Both the position numbers and the translations under genes were made by a program. From Balaenoptera acutorostrata (Eukaryota > Chordata > Mammalia > Artiodactyla > Balaenopteridae), in NCBI RefSeq assembly GCF_949987535.1, contig NC_080078.1, positions 31,950,942 through 32,014,941 on the forward strand: DNA of 64,000 bases, read 5' to 3'. Positions 47,495 to 61,700 of this stretch are shown piece by piece. A model generated the notes under the pieces. The model had not been told where the DNA came from, made no database searches, and saw nothing but the letters and a program-made list of their open reading frames with translations. The stretch's first letter is position 1. Every line of letters starts with the position of its first letter.

Positions 47495-50400
47495 AGTGAT
47501 TTAAGGAACAGGTTAAAAAGAGAATCCTAATGTGATTTCTTGATAATGGCTGTGTTCCTTCTCTAATCCTAGTGTCCAAACTCTTCTCCATGTCTGGACC
47601 CCCAAATAAAATTCCTTTACGTTCTAAGGGTTATCTAGAGAGTGGGATAGGTTTAATAACTACCCTAACCCTAATGCGTACACTAAACCTAACCCCTACC
47701 CTAACCCTAATGCGTACCCTAAACCGAGCCCTAACCCTAACACTAACCCTAACCCTAACACATAACCTACGCCTTACCCGAACCCCTACCCGAACACGTA
47801 CCCGAAGCCGTACCCTAACCCTCACCCTAACCCTAACCCTAACCCTAAGCTACCCTTGACTGCTTCTGCCTCCAGTAGATTTCCTAAGCACTAGTGTTTT
47901 AAGGAACAAGTTAAAAAGAGAATCCTAATGTGATTTCTTCATAATGGGTGTGTTCCTTATCTTATCCTAGTGTCTAAACTCTTCTCCATGACAGGACCCA
48001 CAAATAATATTCCTTTACGTGCTAAGGGGTATCTATAGAGTGGGATAGGTTTAATAACTACCCTAACCCTAATGCGTACCCTAACCCTAACCACTACCCT
48101 AACCCTAACGCGTACCCTAATCCTATCCCGTACCCTAAACCGAGCCCTAACACTAACACTAACCCTAACCCTAACCGTAACCCATACCCTACGCCGTACC
48201 TGATTCCCTCGCAAACCCGTACCCTAAGCCGTACCCTAACACTCACCCTAACCCTAACCCTAACACTAAGCTAGCCTTGACTGCTTCTGCCTCCAATAGA
48301 TTTCCTAACCACTAGTGTTTTAAGGAACAAGTTAAAAAGAGAATCCTAATATGATTTCTTGATAATGGGTGTGTTCCTTATCTTATCCTAGTGCCTAAGC
48401 TCTTCTCCATGGCTGGACCCACAAATAATATTTCTTTACGTGCTAAGGGGTATCTAGAGAGTGGGATAGGTTTAATAACAACCCTAACCCTAAAGCGTAC
48501 CCAACCCTATCCCCTACCCTAACCCTAATGCATACCCTAATCCTAACCCGTACCCTAAACCGAGCCCTAACCCTAACACTAACCCTTACCCTAACCCATA
48601 CCCTACGCCGTATCCGATCCCCTCCCCAAACCCGTACCCTAAGCCCTACACTAATCCTCACCCTAAACCTAACCCTAACCCTAAGCTACCCTTGACTGCT
48701 TCTGCCTCCAATAGATTTCCTAAGCACTAGTGATTTAAGGAACAGGTTAAAAAGAGAATCCTAATGTGATTTCTTGATAATGGGTGTGTTCCTTATCTAA
48801 TCCTAGTGTCTAAACTCTTCTCCATGGCTGGACCCCCAAATAATATTCCTTTACGTGCTAAGGGGTATCTAGAGAGTGGGATAGGTTTAATAACTACCCT
48901 AACCCTAACGCGTACCCTAACCCCTACCCTAACACTAACGCGTACCCTAATCCTAACCCGTACCCTAAACCGAGCCCTAACTCTAACACTAACTCCAACC
49001 CTAACCCTAACGCGTACCCTAATCCTAACCCGTAACCTAAACCGAGCCCTAACCCTAACACTAACCCTAACCCTAACCCTAACCCATACCCTACGCCATA
49101 CCCGAACCCCTCCCCGAACTCGTACCCTATGCCGTACCCTAACCCTCACCCTAACCCTAACCCTAACCCTAAGCTACCCTTGACTGCTTCTTCCTCCAAT
49201 AGATTTCCTAAGCACTAGTGCTTTAAGGAACAGGTTAAAAAGAGAATCCTAATGTGATTTCTTGATAATGGGTGTGTTCCTTATCTTATCCTAGTGTCTA
49301 AACTCTTCTCCATGGCTGGACCCCCAAATAATATTCCTTTACGTGCTAAGGGGTATCTAGAGAGTGGGATAGGTTTATTAACTACCCTAAGCCTAACGTG
49401 TATCCTAATCCTAACCCCTACCCTAACCCTAACGCGTACCCTAATCCTAACCCGTATCCTAAACCGAGCCCTAACCCTAACACTAACCCTAACCCTAACC
49501 CATACCCTACGCCGTACCCGATCCCCTCTCCAAACCCGTACCCCAAGCCGTACCCTAACCCTCACCCTAACCCTAACCCTAACCCTAAGCTACCCTTGAC
49601 TGCTTCTGCCTCCAATAGATTTCCTAAGCACTAGTGTTTTAAGGAACAAGTTAAAAAGGGAATCCTAATGTGATTTTTTGATAATGGGTGTGTTCCTTAT
49701 CTTATCCTAGTGTCTAAACTCTTCTCCATGGCTGGACCCCCAAATAATATTCCTTTACGTGCTAAGGGGTATCTAGAGAGTGGGATAGGTTTAATAACTA
49801 CCCTAACCCTAACACTAACCCTAACCCTAACTCTAACCCATATCCTACGCCGTACCCGAACCACTCCCCGAACCCGTACCCTAAGCCGTACCCTAACCCT
49901 CACCCTAACCCTAACCCTAACCCTAAGCTACCCTTGACTACTTCTGCCTCCAATAGATTTCCTAAGCACTAGTGTTTTAAGGAACAAGTTAAAAAGAGAA
50001 TCCTAATGTGATTTCTTCATAATGGGTGTGTTCCTTATCTTATCCTAGTGTCTAAACTCTTCTCCATGGCAGGACCCAAAAATAATATTCCTTTACGTGC
50101 TAAGGGGTATCTAGAGAGTGGGATAGGTTTAATAATGACCCTAACCCTAATGCGTACCCTAACCTTAACCCCTACCCTAACCCTAACCCGTGTCCTAATC
50201 CTAACCCGTACCCTAAACCGAGCCCTAACCCTAACACTAAACCTAACCCTAACCCATACCCTACGTTTACCCGATCCCCTCCCCAAACCCGTATCCTAAG
50301 CCGTACCCTAACCCTCACCCTAAACCTAACACTAACCCTAAGCTACCCTTGACTGCTTATGCCTCCAATAGATTTCCTAAGCACTAGTGTTTTAAGGAAC

Positions 50401-53400
50401 AGGTGAAAAAGAGAATCCTAATGTGATTTCTTGATAATGGGTGTGTTCCTTATCTTATCCTAGTGTCTAAACTCTTCTCCATGACTGGACCCCCAAATAA
50501 TATTCCTTTACGTGCTAAGGGGAATCTAGTGAGTGGGATAGGTTTAATAACTACCCTAACCCTAACCCCTACCCTAAACCTAACGCGTACCCTAACCCTA
50601 ACCCCTACCCTAACCCTAACGCGTACCCTAATCCTAACCCGTACCCTAAACCGAGCCCTAACCCTAACACTAACCCTAACCCTAACCCTAAACCATACCC
50701 TACGCCGTACCCGAACCACTCCCCGAACCCGTACCATAAGCCGAACCCTAAACCTCACCCTAACCCTAACCCTAACCCTAAGCTACCCTTGAGTGCTTCT
50801 GTCTCCAATAGATTTCCTAAGCACAAGTGTTTTAAGGAACAGGTTAAAAAGAGAATCCTAATGTGATTTCTTGATAATGGGTGTGTTCCTTATCTGATCC
50901 TAGTGTCTAAACTCTTCTCCATGGCTGGACCCCCAAATAATATTCCTTTACGTGCTAATGGGTATCTAGAGAGTTGGATAGGTTTAAGAACTACCCTAAC
51001 CCTATCGCGTACCCTAACCCTAACCGGTACCCTAAACTTAACGCGTACACTAATCCTAACCCGTACCCTAAACCGATCCCTAACCCTAACACTAACCCTA
51101 ACCCTAACCCATACCCTACGCCGTACCCGATCCCCTCCCCAAACCCGTACCCTAAGCCGTACCCTAACCCTCACCCTCACACTAAACCTAACCCTAAGCT
51201 ACCCTTGTCTGCTTCTTCCTCCAATAGATTTCCTAAGCAGTAGTGTTTTAAGGAACAGGTTAAATAGAGAATCCTAATGTGATTTCTTGATAATGGGTGT
51301 GTTCCTTATCTTATCCTAGTGTCTAAACTCTTCTCCATGGCTGGACCCCCAAATAATATTCCTTTACGTGCTAAGGGGTATCTAGAGAGTGGGATAGGTT
51401 TAATAACTACCCTAACCCTAACGCGTACCCTAACCCTAACCCCTACCCTAACCCTAACGCGTACCCTAATCCTAACCCGTAGCCTAAACCGAGCCCTAAC
51501 CCTAACACTAACCCTAACCCTAACCCTACGCCTTACCCGAACCCCTCCCCGAACCCGTACCCTAAGCCGTACCCTAACCCTCACCCTAACCCTAACCCTA
51601 AGCTACCCTTGAGTGCTTCTGCCTCCAATAGATTTCCTAAGCACTAGTGTTTTAAGGAACAGGTTAAAAAGAGAATCCTAATGTGATTTCTTCATAATGG
51701 GTGTGTTCCTTATCTTATCCTAGTGTCTATTCACTTCTCCATGGCTGGACCCCCAAATAATATTCCTTTACGTGCTAAGGGGTATCTAGAGAGTGGGATA
51801 GGTTTAATAACTACCCTAACCCTAACGCGTACCCTAACCCTAACCACTACCCTAACCCTAACGCGTACCCTAATCCTAACCCGTACCCTAAACCGAGCCC
51901 TAACCCTAACACTAACCCTAACCCTAACCCATACCCTACGCCGTACCCGATCCCCTCTCCAAACCCGTACCCCAAGCCGTACCCTAACCCTCACCCTAAC
52001 CCTAACCCTAACCCTAAGCTACACTTGACTGCTTCTGCCTCCAATAGATTTCCTAAGCACTAGTGTTTTAAGGAACAAGTTAAAAAGGGAATCCTAATTT
52101 GATTTTTTGATAATGGGTGTGTTCCTTATCTTATCCTAGTGTCTAAACTCTTCTCCATGGCTGGACCCCCAAATAATATTCCTTTACGTGCTAAGGGGTA
52201 TCTAGAGAGTGGGATAGGTTTAATAACTACCCTAACCCTAACACTAACCCTAACCCTAACCGTAACCCATATCCTACGCCGTACCCGAACCCCTCCCCGA
52301 ACCCGTACCCTAAGCCGTACCCTAACCCTCACCCTAACCCTAACCCTAACCCTAAGCTACCCTTGACTACTTCTGCCTCCAGTAGATTTCCTAAGCACTA
52401 GTGTTTTAAGGAACAAGTTAAAAAGAGAATCCTAATGTGATTTCTTCATAATGGGTGTGTTCCTTATCTTATCCTAGTGTCTAAACTCTTCTCCATGGCA
52501 GGACCCAAAAATAATATTCCTTTACGTGCTAAGGGGTATCTAGAGAGTGGGATAGGTTTAATAATGGCCCTAACCCTGATGCGTACCCTAACCCTAACCC
52601 CTACCCAAACCCTAACGCGTGTCCTAATGCTAATCTGTACCCTAAACCGAGCCCTAACCCTAACACTAAACCTAACCCTAACCCATACCCTACGCCGTAC
52701 CCGATCCCCTCCCCAAACCCGTATCCTAAGCCGTACCCTAACCCTCACCCTAAACCTAACACTAACCCTAAGCTACCCTTGACTGCTTCTGCCTCCAATA
52801 GATTTCCTAAGCACTAGTGTTTTAAGGAACAAGTTAAAAAGAGAATCCTAATGTGATTTCTTGATAATGGGTGTGTTCCTTATCTTATCCTAGTGTCTAA
52901 ACTCTTCTCCATGGCTGGACCCCCAAATAATATTCTTTTACGTGCTAAGCGGTATCTAGAGAGTGGGATAAGTTTAATAACTACCTTAAACCTAACGCGT
53001 ACCGAACCCTAACCCCTACCCTAACCCTAACGCGTACCCTAATCCTAACCCATACCCTAAACCGAGCCCTAACCCTAACACTAAGCCTAACCCTAACCCT
53101 AAACCATACCCTACGCCGTACCCGAAACCCTCCCCGAACCCTTACCCTAAGCCGTACCCTAACCCTCACCCTAACCCTAACCCTAACCCTAAACCGAGCC
53201 ATAACCCTAACACTAACCCTAAACCTAACCCATACCCTACGCCGTACCCGATCCCCTCCCCAAACCCGTACCCTAAGCCGTACCCTAACCCTCACCCTCA
53301 CACTAAACCTAACCCTAAGCTACCCTTGACTGCTTCTGCCTCCAATAGATTTCCTAAGCACTAGTGTTTTAAGGAACAGGTTAAAATGAGAATCCTAATG

Positions 53401-56400
53401 TGATTTCTTCATAATGGGTGTGTTCCTTATCTTATCCTAGTGTCTAAACTCTTCTCGATGGCTGGACCCCCAAATAATATTCCTTTACGTGCTAAGGGGT
53501 ATCTAGAGAGTGGGATAGGTTTAATAACTACCCTAACTCTAACGCGTACCTTAACCCTAACCCCTACCCTAACCCAAACGCGTACTCTAATCCTAACCCG
53601 TACCCTAATCCGAGCCATAACCCTAACACTAACCCTAACCCTAACCCTAACCCATAACCTACTCCGTACCCGATCCCCTCTCCAAACCCGTATCCTAAGC
53701 CGTACCCTAACCCTCACCCTCACCCTAAACCTAACCCTAAGCTACCCTTGACTGCTTCTGCCTCCAATAGATTTCCTAAGCACTAGTGTTTTAAGGAACA
53801 ATTTAAAAAGAGATTCCTAATGTGATTTCTTCATAATGGGTGTGTTCCTTATCTTATCCTACTGTCTAAACTCTTCTCCATGGCAGGACCCACAAATAAT
53901 ATTCCTTTACGTGCTAAGGGGTATCTAGAGAGTGCCATAGGTTTAATAACTACCCTAACCCTAATGCGTAACCTAAACCTAACCACTACCCTAACCCTAA
54001 CGCGTACCCTAAACCTATCCCGTACCCTAAACCAAGCCCTAACCGTAACACTAACCCTAACCCTAACCCTAACCCATACCCTACGCCGAACCCGATTCCC
54101 TCGCAAACCCGTACCCTAAGCCGTACCCTAATCCTCACCCTAACCCTAACCCTAAGCTACCCTTGACTGCTTCTGCCTCCAATAGATTTTCTAAGCACTA
54201 GTGTTTTAAGGAACAAGCTAAAAAGAGAATCCTAATGTGATTTCTTGATAATGGGTGTGTTCCTTATCTTATCCTAGTGTCTAAACTCTTCTCCATGGCT
54301 GGACCCCCAAATAATATTCCTTTACGTGCTAAGGGGTATCTAGAGAGTGGGATAGGTTTAATAACTGCCCTAACCCTAACGCGTACCCTAACCCTAACCC
54401 CTACCCTAACCCTAACGCGTACCCTAATCCAAACCCCTACCCTAAAACGAGCCCTAACCCTAACACTAACCCTAACCCTAACCCATACCCTACGCCGTAC
54501 CCGATCCCCTCCCCAAACCCGTATCCTAAGCTGTACACTAATCCTCACCCTAAACCTAACCCTAACCCTAAGGTACCCTTGACTGCTTCTGCCTCCAATA
54601 GATTTCCTAAGCACTAGTGATTTAAGGAACAGGTTAAAAAGGGAATCCTAATGTGATTTCTTGATAATGGGTGTGTTCCTTCTCTAATCCTAGTGTCTAA
54701 ACTCTTCTCCATGTCTAGACCCCAAATAAAATTCCTTTACGTGCTAAGGGGTATCTAGAGAGTGGGATAGGTTTAATAACTACCCTAACCCTAATGCGTA
54801 CACTAAACCTAACCACTACCCTAACCCTAACGCGTACCCTAAACCGAGCCCTAACCCTAACACTAACCCTAACCCTAACCCATAACCTACGCCTTACCCG
54901 AACCCCTCCCCGAACACGTACCCGAAGCCGTACCCTAACCCTCACCCTAACCCTAACCCTAAGCTACCCTTGACTGCTTCTGCCTCCAGTAGATTTCCTA
55001 AGCACTAGTGTTTTAAGGAACAAGTTAAAAAGAGAATCCTAATGTGATTTCTTCATAATGGGTGTGTTCCTTATCTTATCCTAGTGTCTAAACTCTTCTC
55101 CATGACAGGACCCACAAATAATATTCCTTTACGTGCTAAGGGGTATCTATAGAGTGGGATAGGTTTAATAACTACCCTAACCCTAATGCGTACCCTAACC
55201 CTAAACACTACCCTAACCCTAACGCGTACCCTAATCCTATCCCGTACCCTAAACCGAGCCCTAACACTAACACTAACCCTAACCCTAACCCTAACCCATA
55301 CCCTACGCCGTACCCGATTCCCTCGCAAACCCGTACCCTAAGCCGTACCCTAACGCTCACCCTAACCCTAACCCTAACACTAAGCTACCTTTGACTGCTT
55401 CTGCCTCCAATAGATTTCCTAACCACTAGTGTTTTAAGGAACAAGTTAAAAAGAGAATCCTAATATGATTTCTTGATAATGGGTGTGTTCCTTATCTTAT
55501 CCTAGTGCCTAAGCTCTTCTCCATGGCTGGACCCACAAATAATATTCCTTTACGTGCTAAGGGGTATCTAGAGAGTGGGATAGGTTTAATAACAACCCTA
55601 ACCCTAAAGCGTACCCAACCCTATCCCCTACCCTAACCCTAATGCATACCCTAATCCTAACCCGTACCCTAAACCGAGCCCTAACCCTAACACTAACCCT
55701 AACCCTAACCCTAACCCATACCCTACGCCGAAGCCGATTCCCTCGCAAACCCGTACCCTAAGCCGTACCCTAATCCTCACCCTAACCCTAACCCTAACAC
55801 TAAGCTACCCTTGACTGCTTCTGTCTCCAATAGATTTCCTAAGCACTAGTGTTTTAAGGAACAGGTTAAAAAGAGAATCCTAATGTGATTTCTTGATAAT
55901 GGGTGTGTTACTTATCTTATCCTCGTGTCTAAACTCTTCTCCATGGCTGGACCCACAAATAATATTCCTTTACGTGCTAAGGGGTATCTAGAGAGTGGGA
56001 TAGGTTTAATAACTACCCTAACCCTAACGCGTACCCTAACCCTAACCCCTACCCTAACCCTAACGCGCACCCTAATCCTAACCCGTACCCTAAACCGAGC
56101 CCTAACCCTAACACTACACCTAACCCTAACCCATACCCTACATCGTACCCGAACCCCTCCCCGAACCCGTACCCTAAGCCGTACCCTAACCCTCACCCTA
56201 ACCCGAACACTAACCCTAAGCTACCCTTGACTGCTTCTGCCTCCAATAGATTCCCTAAGCACTAGTGTTTTAAGGAACAAGTTAAAAAGAGAATCCTAAT
56301 GTGATTTCTTGATAATGGGTGTGTTCCTTATCTTATCCTAGTGTCTAAAGTCTTCTCCATGGCAGGACCTAAAAATAATATTACTTTACGTGCTAAGGGG

Positions 56401-58746
56401 TATCTAGAGAGTGGGATAGGTTTAATAACTACCGTAACCCTAATGCGTACCGTAACCCTAACCCCTACCCTAACCCTAACGCGTACCCTAATCCTAAACC
56501 GTACCCTAAACCGAGCCCTAACCCTAACAGTAACCCTAACCCTAACCCATACCCAACGCCGTACCCGATCCCCTCCCCAAACCCGTACCCTAAGCCGTAC
56601 CCTAACCCTCACCCTAAACCTAACACTAACCCTAAGCTACCCTTGACTGCTTCTGCCTCCAATAGATTTCCTAAGCACTAGTGTTTTCAGGAACAGGTTA
56701 AAAAGAGAATCGTAATGTGATTTCTTGATAATGGGTGTGTTCCTTATCTTATCCTAGTGTCTAAACTCTTCTCTATGGCTGGATCCCCAAATAATATTCC
56801 TTTACGTGCTAAGGGGTATCTAGAGAGTGGGATAGGTTTAATAACTACCCTAACCCTAACGCGTACCCTAACCCTAACGCCTACCCTAACCCTAATGCGT
56901 ACCCTAATCCTAACCCCTACCCTAAAACGAGCGCTAACCCTAACACTAACCCTAACCCTAACCCATACCCTACGCCGTATCCGATCCCCTCCCCAAACCC
57001 GTACCCTAAGCCGTACACTAATCATCACCCTAAACCTAACACTAACCCTAAGCTACCCTTGACTGCTTCTGCCTCCAATAGATTTCCTAAGCATTAGTGA
57101 TTTAAGGAACAGGTTAAAAAGAGAATCCTAATGTGATTTCTTGATAATGGCTGTGTTCCTTATCTAATCCTAGTGTCTAAACTCTTCTCCATGGCTGGTC
57201 CCCCAAATAATATTCCTTTACGTGCTAAGGGGTATCTAGAGAGTGGGATAGGTTTAATAACTACCCTAACCCTAACGAGTACCCAACCCTATTCCCTACC
57301 CTAACACTGACGCGTACCCTAATCCTAATCCGTACCCTAAACAGAGCCCTAACCCTAACCCTAACCCATACCCTACGCCTTACCCGAAACCCTCCCCGAA
57401 CCCGTAACCTAAGCCGTACCCTAAGCCTCACCCTAACCCGAACACTAACCCTAAGCTACCCTTGACTGCTTCTGACTCCAATAGATTCCCTAAGCACTAG
57501 TGTTTTAAGGAACAGGTTAAAAAGAGAATCCTAATGTGATTTCTTGATAATGGGTGTGTTCCTTATCATATCCTAGTGTCTAAACTCTTCTCCATGGCTG
57601 GACCCCCAAATAATATTCCTTTACATGCTAAGGGGTATCTAGAGATTTGGATAGGTTTAATAACTACCCTAACCCTAACGCGTACCCTAACCCTAACCCC
57701 TACCCTAACCCTAACGCGTACCCTAATCCTATCCCGTACCCTAAACCTAGCCCTAACCCTAACCCTAACCCTAACCCATACCCTACGCCGTACCCGAACC
57801 CCTCCCCGAACCCGTACCCTAAGCCGTACCCTAACCCTCACCCTAACCCTAACCCTAACACTAAGCTAGCCTTGACTGCTTCTGCCTCCAATAGATTTCC
57901 TAAGCACTAGTGTTTTAAGGAACAGGGTAAAAAGAGAATCCTAATGAGATTTCTTGATAATGGGTGTGTTCCTTATCTTATCCTAGTCTCTAAACTCTTC
58001 TCCATGGCTGGACCCCCAAATAATATTCCTTTACGTGCTAAGGGGTATCTAGAGAGTGGGTTAGGTTTAATAACTACCCTAACCCTAACACGTACCCTAA
58101 CCCTAACCCCTACCCTAACCCTAACGCGTACCCTAATCCTAACCCGTACCCTAAAACGAGCCCTAACCCTAACACTAACCCTAACCCTAACCCTAACCCA
58201 TACCCTACGCCTTACCCGAACCCCTCCCCGAACCCGTAACCTAAGCCGTACCCTAAGCCTCACCCTAACCCGAACACTAACCCTAAGCTACCCTTGACTG
58301 CTTCTGCCTCCAATAGATTCCCTAAGCACTAGTGTTTTAAGGAACAAGTTAAAAAGAGAATCCTAATGTGATTTCTTGATAATGGGTGTGTTCCTTATCT
58401 TATCCTAGTGTCTAAAGTCTTCTCCATGGCAGGACCTAAAAATAATATTCCTTTACGTGCTAAGGGGTATCTAGAGAGTGGGATAGGTTTAATAACTACC
58501 GTAACCCTAATGCGTACCGTAACCCTAACCCCTACCCTAACCCTAACGCGTACCCTAATCCTAAACCGTACCCTAAACCGAGCCCTAACCCTAACAGTAA
58601 CCCTAACCCTAACCTATACCCAACGCCGTACCCGATCCCCTCCCCAAACCCGTACCCTAAGCCGTACCCTAACCCTCACCCTAAACCTAACACTAACCCT
58701 AAGCTACCCTTGACTGCTTCTGCCTCCAATAGATTTCCTAAGCACT
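47495..58746 (+). repeat. 27-unit higher-order repeat C2, 11252 bp
   Basis: This is the second copy of the block at 36243-47494; add 11252 to each unit start given there. Shared sequence actually runs from 36189 to 47498 against 47441 to 58750. On the left the match stops at 36188/47440 (C against A), and on the right at 47499/58751 (A against T). The 58 bp at 36189-36246 are therefore the interval in which the exchange occurred. Confidence 0.95.
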
Positions 58747-61700
58747 AGTGTTTTAAGGAACAGGTTAAAAAGAGAATCCTAATGTGATTTCTTGATAATG
58801 GGTGTGTTCCTTATCTTATCCTAGTGTCTAAACTCTTCTCTATGGCTGGATCCCCAAATAATATTCCTTGAAGTGCTAAGGGGTATCTAGAGAGTGGGAT
58901 AGGTTTAATAACTACCCTAACCCTAACGCGTACCCTAACCCTAACCCCTACCCTAACCCTAACGCGTACCCTAATCCTAACCCCTACCCTAAAACGAGCC
59001 CTAACCCTAACACTAACCCTAACCCTAACCCATACCCTACGGCGTATCCGTTCCCCTCCCCAAACCCGTACCCTAAGCCGTACACTAATCCTCACCCTAA
59101 ACCTAACCCGAACCCTAAGCTACCCTTGACTGCTTCTGCCTCCAATAGATTTCCTAAGCACTAGTGATTTAAGGAACAGGTTAAAAAGAGAATCCTAATG
59201 TGATTTCTTGATAATGGGTGTGTTCCTTATCTAATCCTAGTGTCTAAACTCTTCTCCATGGCTGGTCCCCCAAATAATATTCCTTTACGTGCTAAGGGGT
59301 ATCTAGAGAGTGGGATAGGTTTAATAACTACCCTAACCCTAACGAGTACCCAACCCTATTCCCTACCCTAACCCTGACGCGTACCCTAATCCTAATCCGT
59401 ACCCTAAACCGAGCCCTAAACCTAACCCTAACCCTAACCCATACCCTACGCCTTACCCGAAACCCTCCCCGAACCCGTATCCTAAGCCGTACCCTAACCC
59501 TCACCCAAACCCTAACCATAAGCTACCCTTGACTGCTTCTGCCTCCAGTAGATTTCCTAAGCACTAGTGTTTTAAGGAACAAGTTAAAAAGAGAATCCTA
59601 ATGTGATTTCTTGATAATGGGTGTGTTCCTTATCTTATCCTAGTGTCTAAACTCTTCTCCATGGCTGGACTCCCAAATAATATTCCTTTACATGCTAAGG
59701 GGTATCTAGAGAGTGGGATAGGTTTAATAACTACCCTAACCCTAACGCGTACCCTAACCCCTACCCTAACACTAACGCGTACCCTAATCCTAACCCGTAC
59801 CCTAAACCGAGCCCTAACTCTAACACTAACCCCTACCCTAACCCTAACGCGTACCCTAATCCTAACCCGTACCCTAAACCGAGCCATAAACCTAGCACTA
59901 ACCCTAACCCTTACCCTAAACCATACCCTACTCCGTACCCGATCCCCTCCCCAAACCCGTACGCTAAGCCGTACCCTAACCCTCACCCTCACCCTAAACC
60001 TAACCCTAAGCTACCCTTGACTGCTTCTGCCTCCAATAGATTTCCTAAGCACTAGTGTTTTAAGGAACAAGTTAAAAAGAGAATCCTAATGTGATTTCTT
60101 CATAATGGGTGTGTTCCTTATCTTATCCTAGTGTCTAAACTCTTCTCCATGGCAGGTCCCACAAATAATATTCCTTTACGTGCTAAGGGGTATCTATAGA
60201 GTGGGATAGGTTTAATAACTACCCTAACCCTAATGCGTACCCTAACACTAACCACTACCCTAACCCTAATGCGTGCCCTAATCCTATCCCGTACCCTAAA
60301 CCGAGCCCTAACACTAACACTATCCCTAACCCTAACCCTAACCCATACCCTACGCCGTACCCGATTCCCTCGTAAACCCGTACCCTAAGCCGTACCCTAA
60401 CCCTCACCCTAACCCTAACCCTAACACTAAGCTACCCTTGACTGCTTCTGCCTCCAATAGATTTCCTAAGCACTAGTGTTTTAAGGAACAAGTGAAAAAG
60501 AGAATCCTAATGTGATTTCTTGATAATGGGTGTGTTCCTTATCTTATCCTAGTGTCTAAGCTCTTCTCCATGGCTGGACCCGCAAATAATATTCCTTTAC
60601 GTGCTAACGGTATCTAGAGAGTGGGATAGGTTTAATAACAACCCTAAGCCTAAAGCGTACCCAACCCTATCCCCTACCCTAACCTTAATGCATACCCTAA
60701 TCCTAACCCGTACCCTAAACCGAGCCCTAACCCTAACACTAACCCTAACCCTCAACCATACCCTACGCCGTACCCGAACCCCTCCCCGAACCCGTACCAT
60801 AAGCCGAACCCTAAACCTCACCCTAACCCTAACCCTAGCCCTAAGCTACCCTTGACTGCTTCTGCCTCCAATAGATTTCCTAAGTACTAGTGTTTTAAGG
60901 AATAGGTTAAAAGTGAATCCTAATGTGATTTCTTGATAATGGGTGTTTTCCTCATCTTATCCGAGTGTCTAAACTCTTCTCCATGGCTGGACACCCAAAT
61001 AATATTCCTTTACGTGCTAAGGGGTATCTAGAGAGTGGGATAAGTTTAATAACTACTCTAACCCTAACGCGTACACTAACCCTAACCCCTACCCTAACCC
61101 TAGGGCGTACCATAATCCTAACCCGTACCCTAAACCGAGCCCTAACCCTAACACTAACCCTAACCCTAACCCTAACCCATACCCTACGCCGTACCCGATC
61201 CCCTCCCCAAACCCGTACCCTAAGCCGTACCCTAACCCTCACCCTCACACTAAACCTAACCCTAAGCTACCCTTGACTGCTTCTGCCTCCAATAGATTTC
61301 CTAAGCACTAGTGTTTTAAGGAACAGGTTAAAAAGAGAATCCTAATGTGATTTCTTCATAATGGGTGTGTTCCTTATCTTATCCTAGTGTCTAAACTCTT
61401 CTCCATGGCAGGACCCACAAATAATATTCCTTTACGTGCTAAGGGGTATCTAGAGAGTGGGATACGTTTAACAACTACCCTAACCCTAACGCGTAACCTA
61501 ACCCTAACCACTACCCTAACACTAACGCGTACCCTAATCCTAACCCGTAACCTAAACCGAGCGCTAACCCTAACACTAACCCTAACCCTAACCCTAACGC
61601 ATACCCTACGCCGTACCCGAACACCTCCCCGAACCCGTACCCTAAGCCGTACCCTAAACCTCACCCTAACCCTAACCCTAACCCTAAGCTACCCTTGACT

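Noticed and set aside
36243..58746. Calling the 11-kb duplication a proven biological event
   Set aside because: Apparent identity over 11252 bp in a satellite array is also what a collapsed or repeated assembly path produces; read evidence is needed, so it is reported as an observation only.
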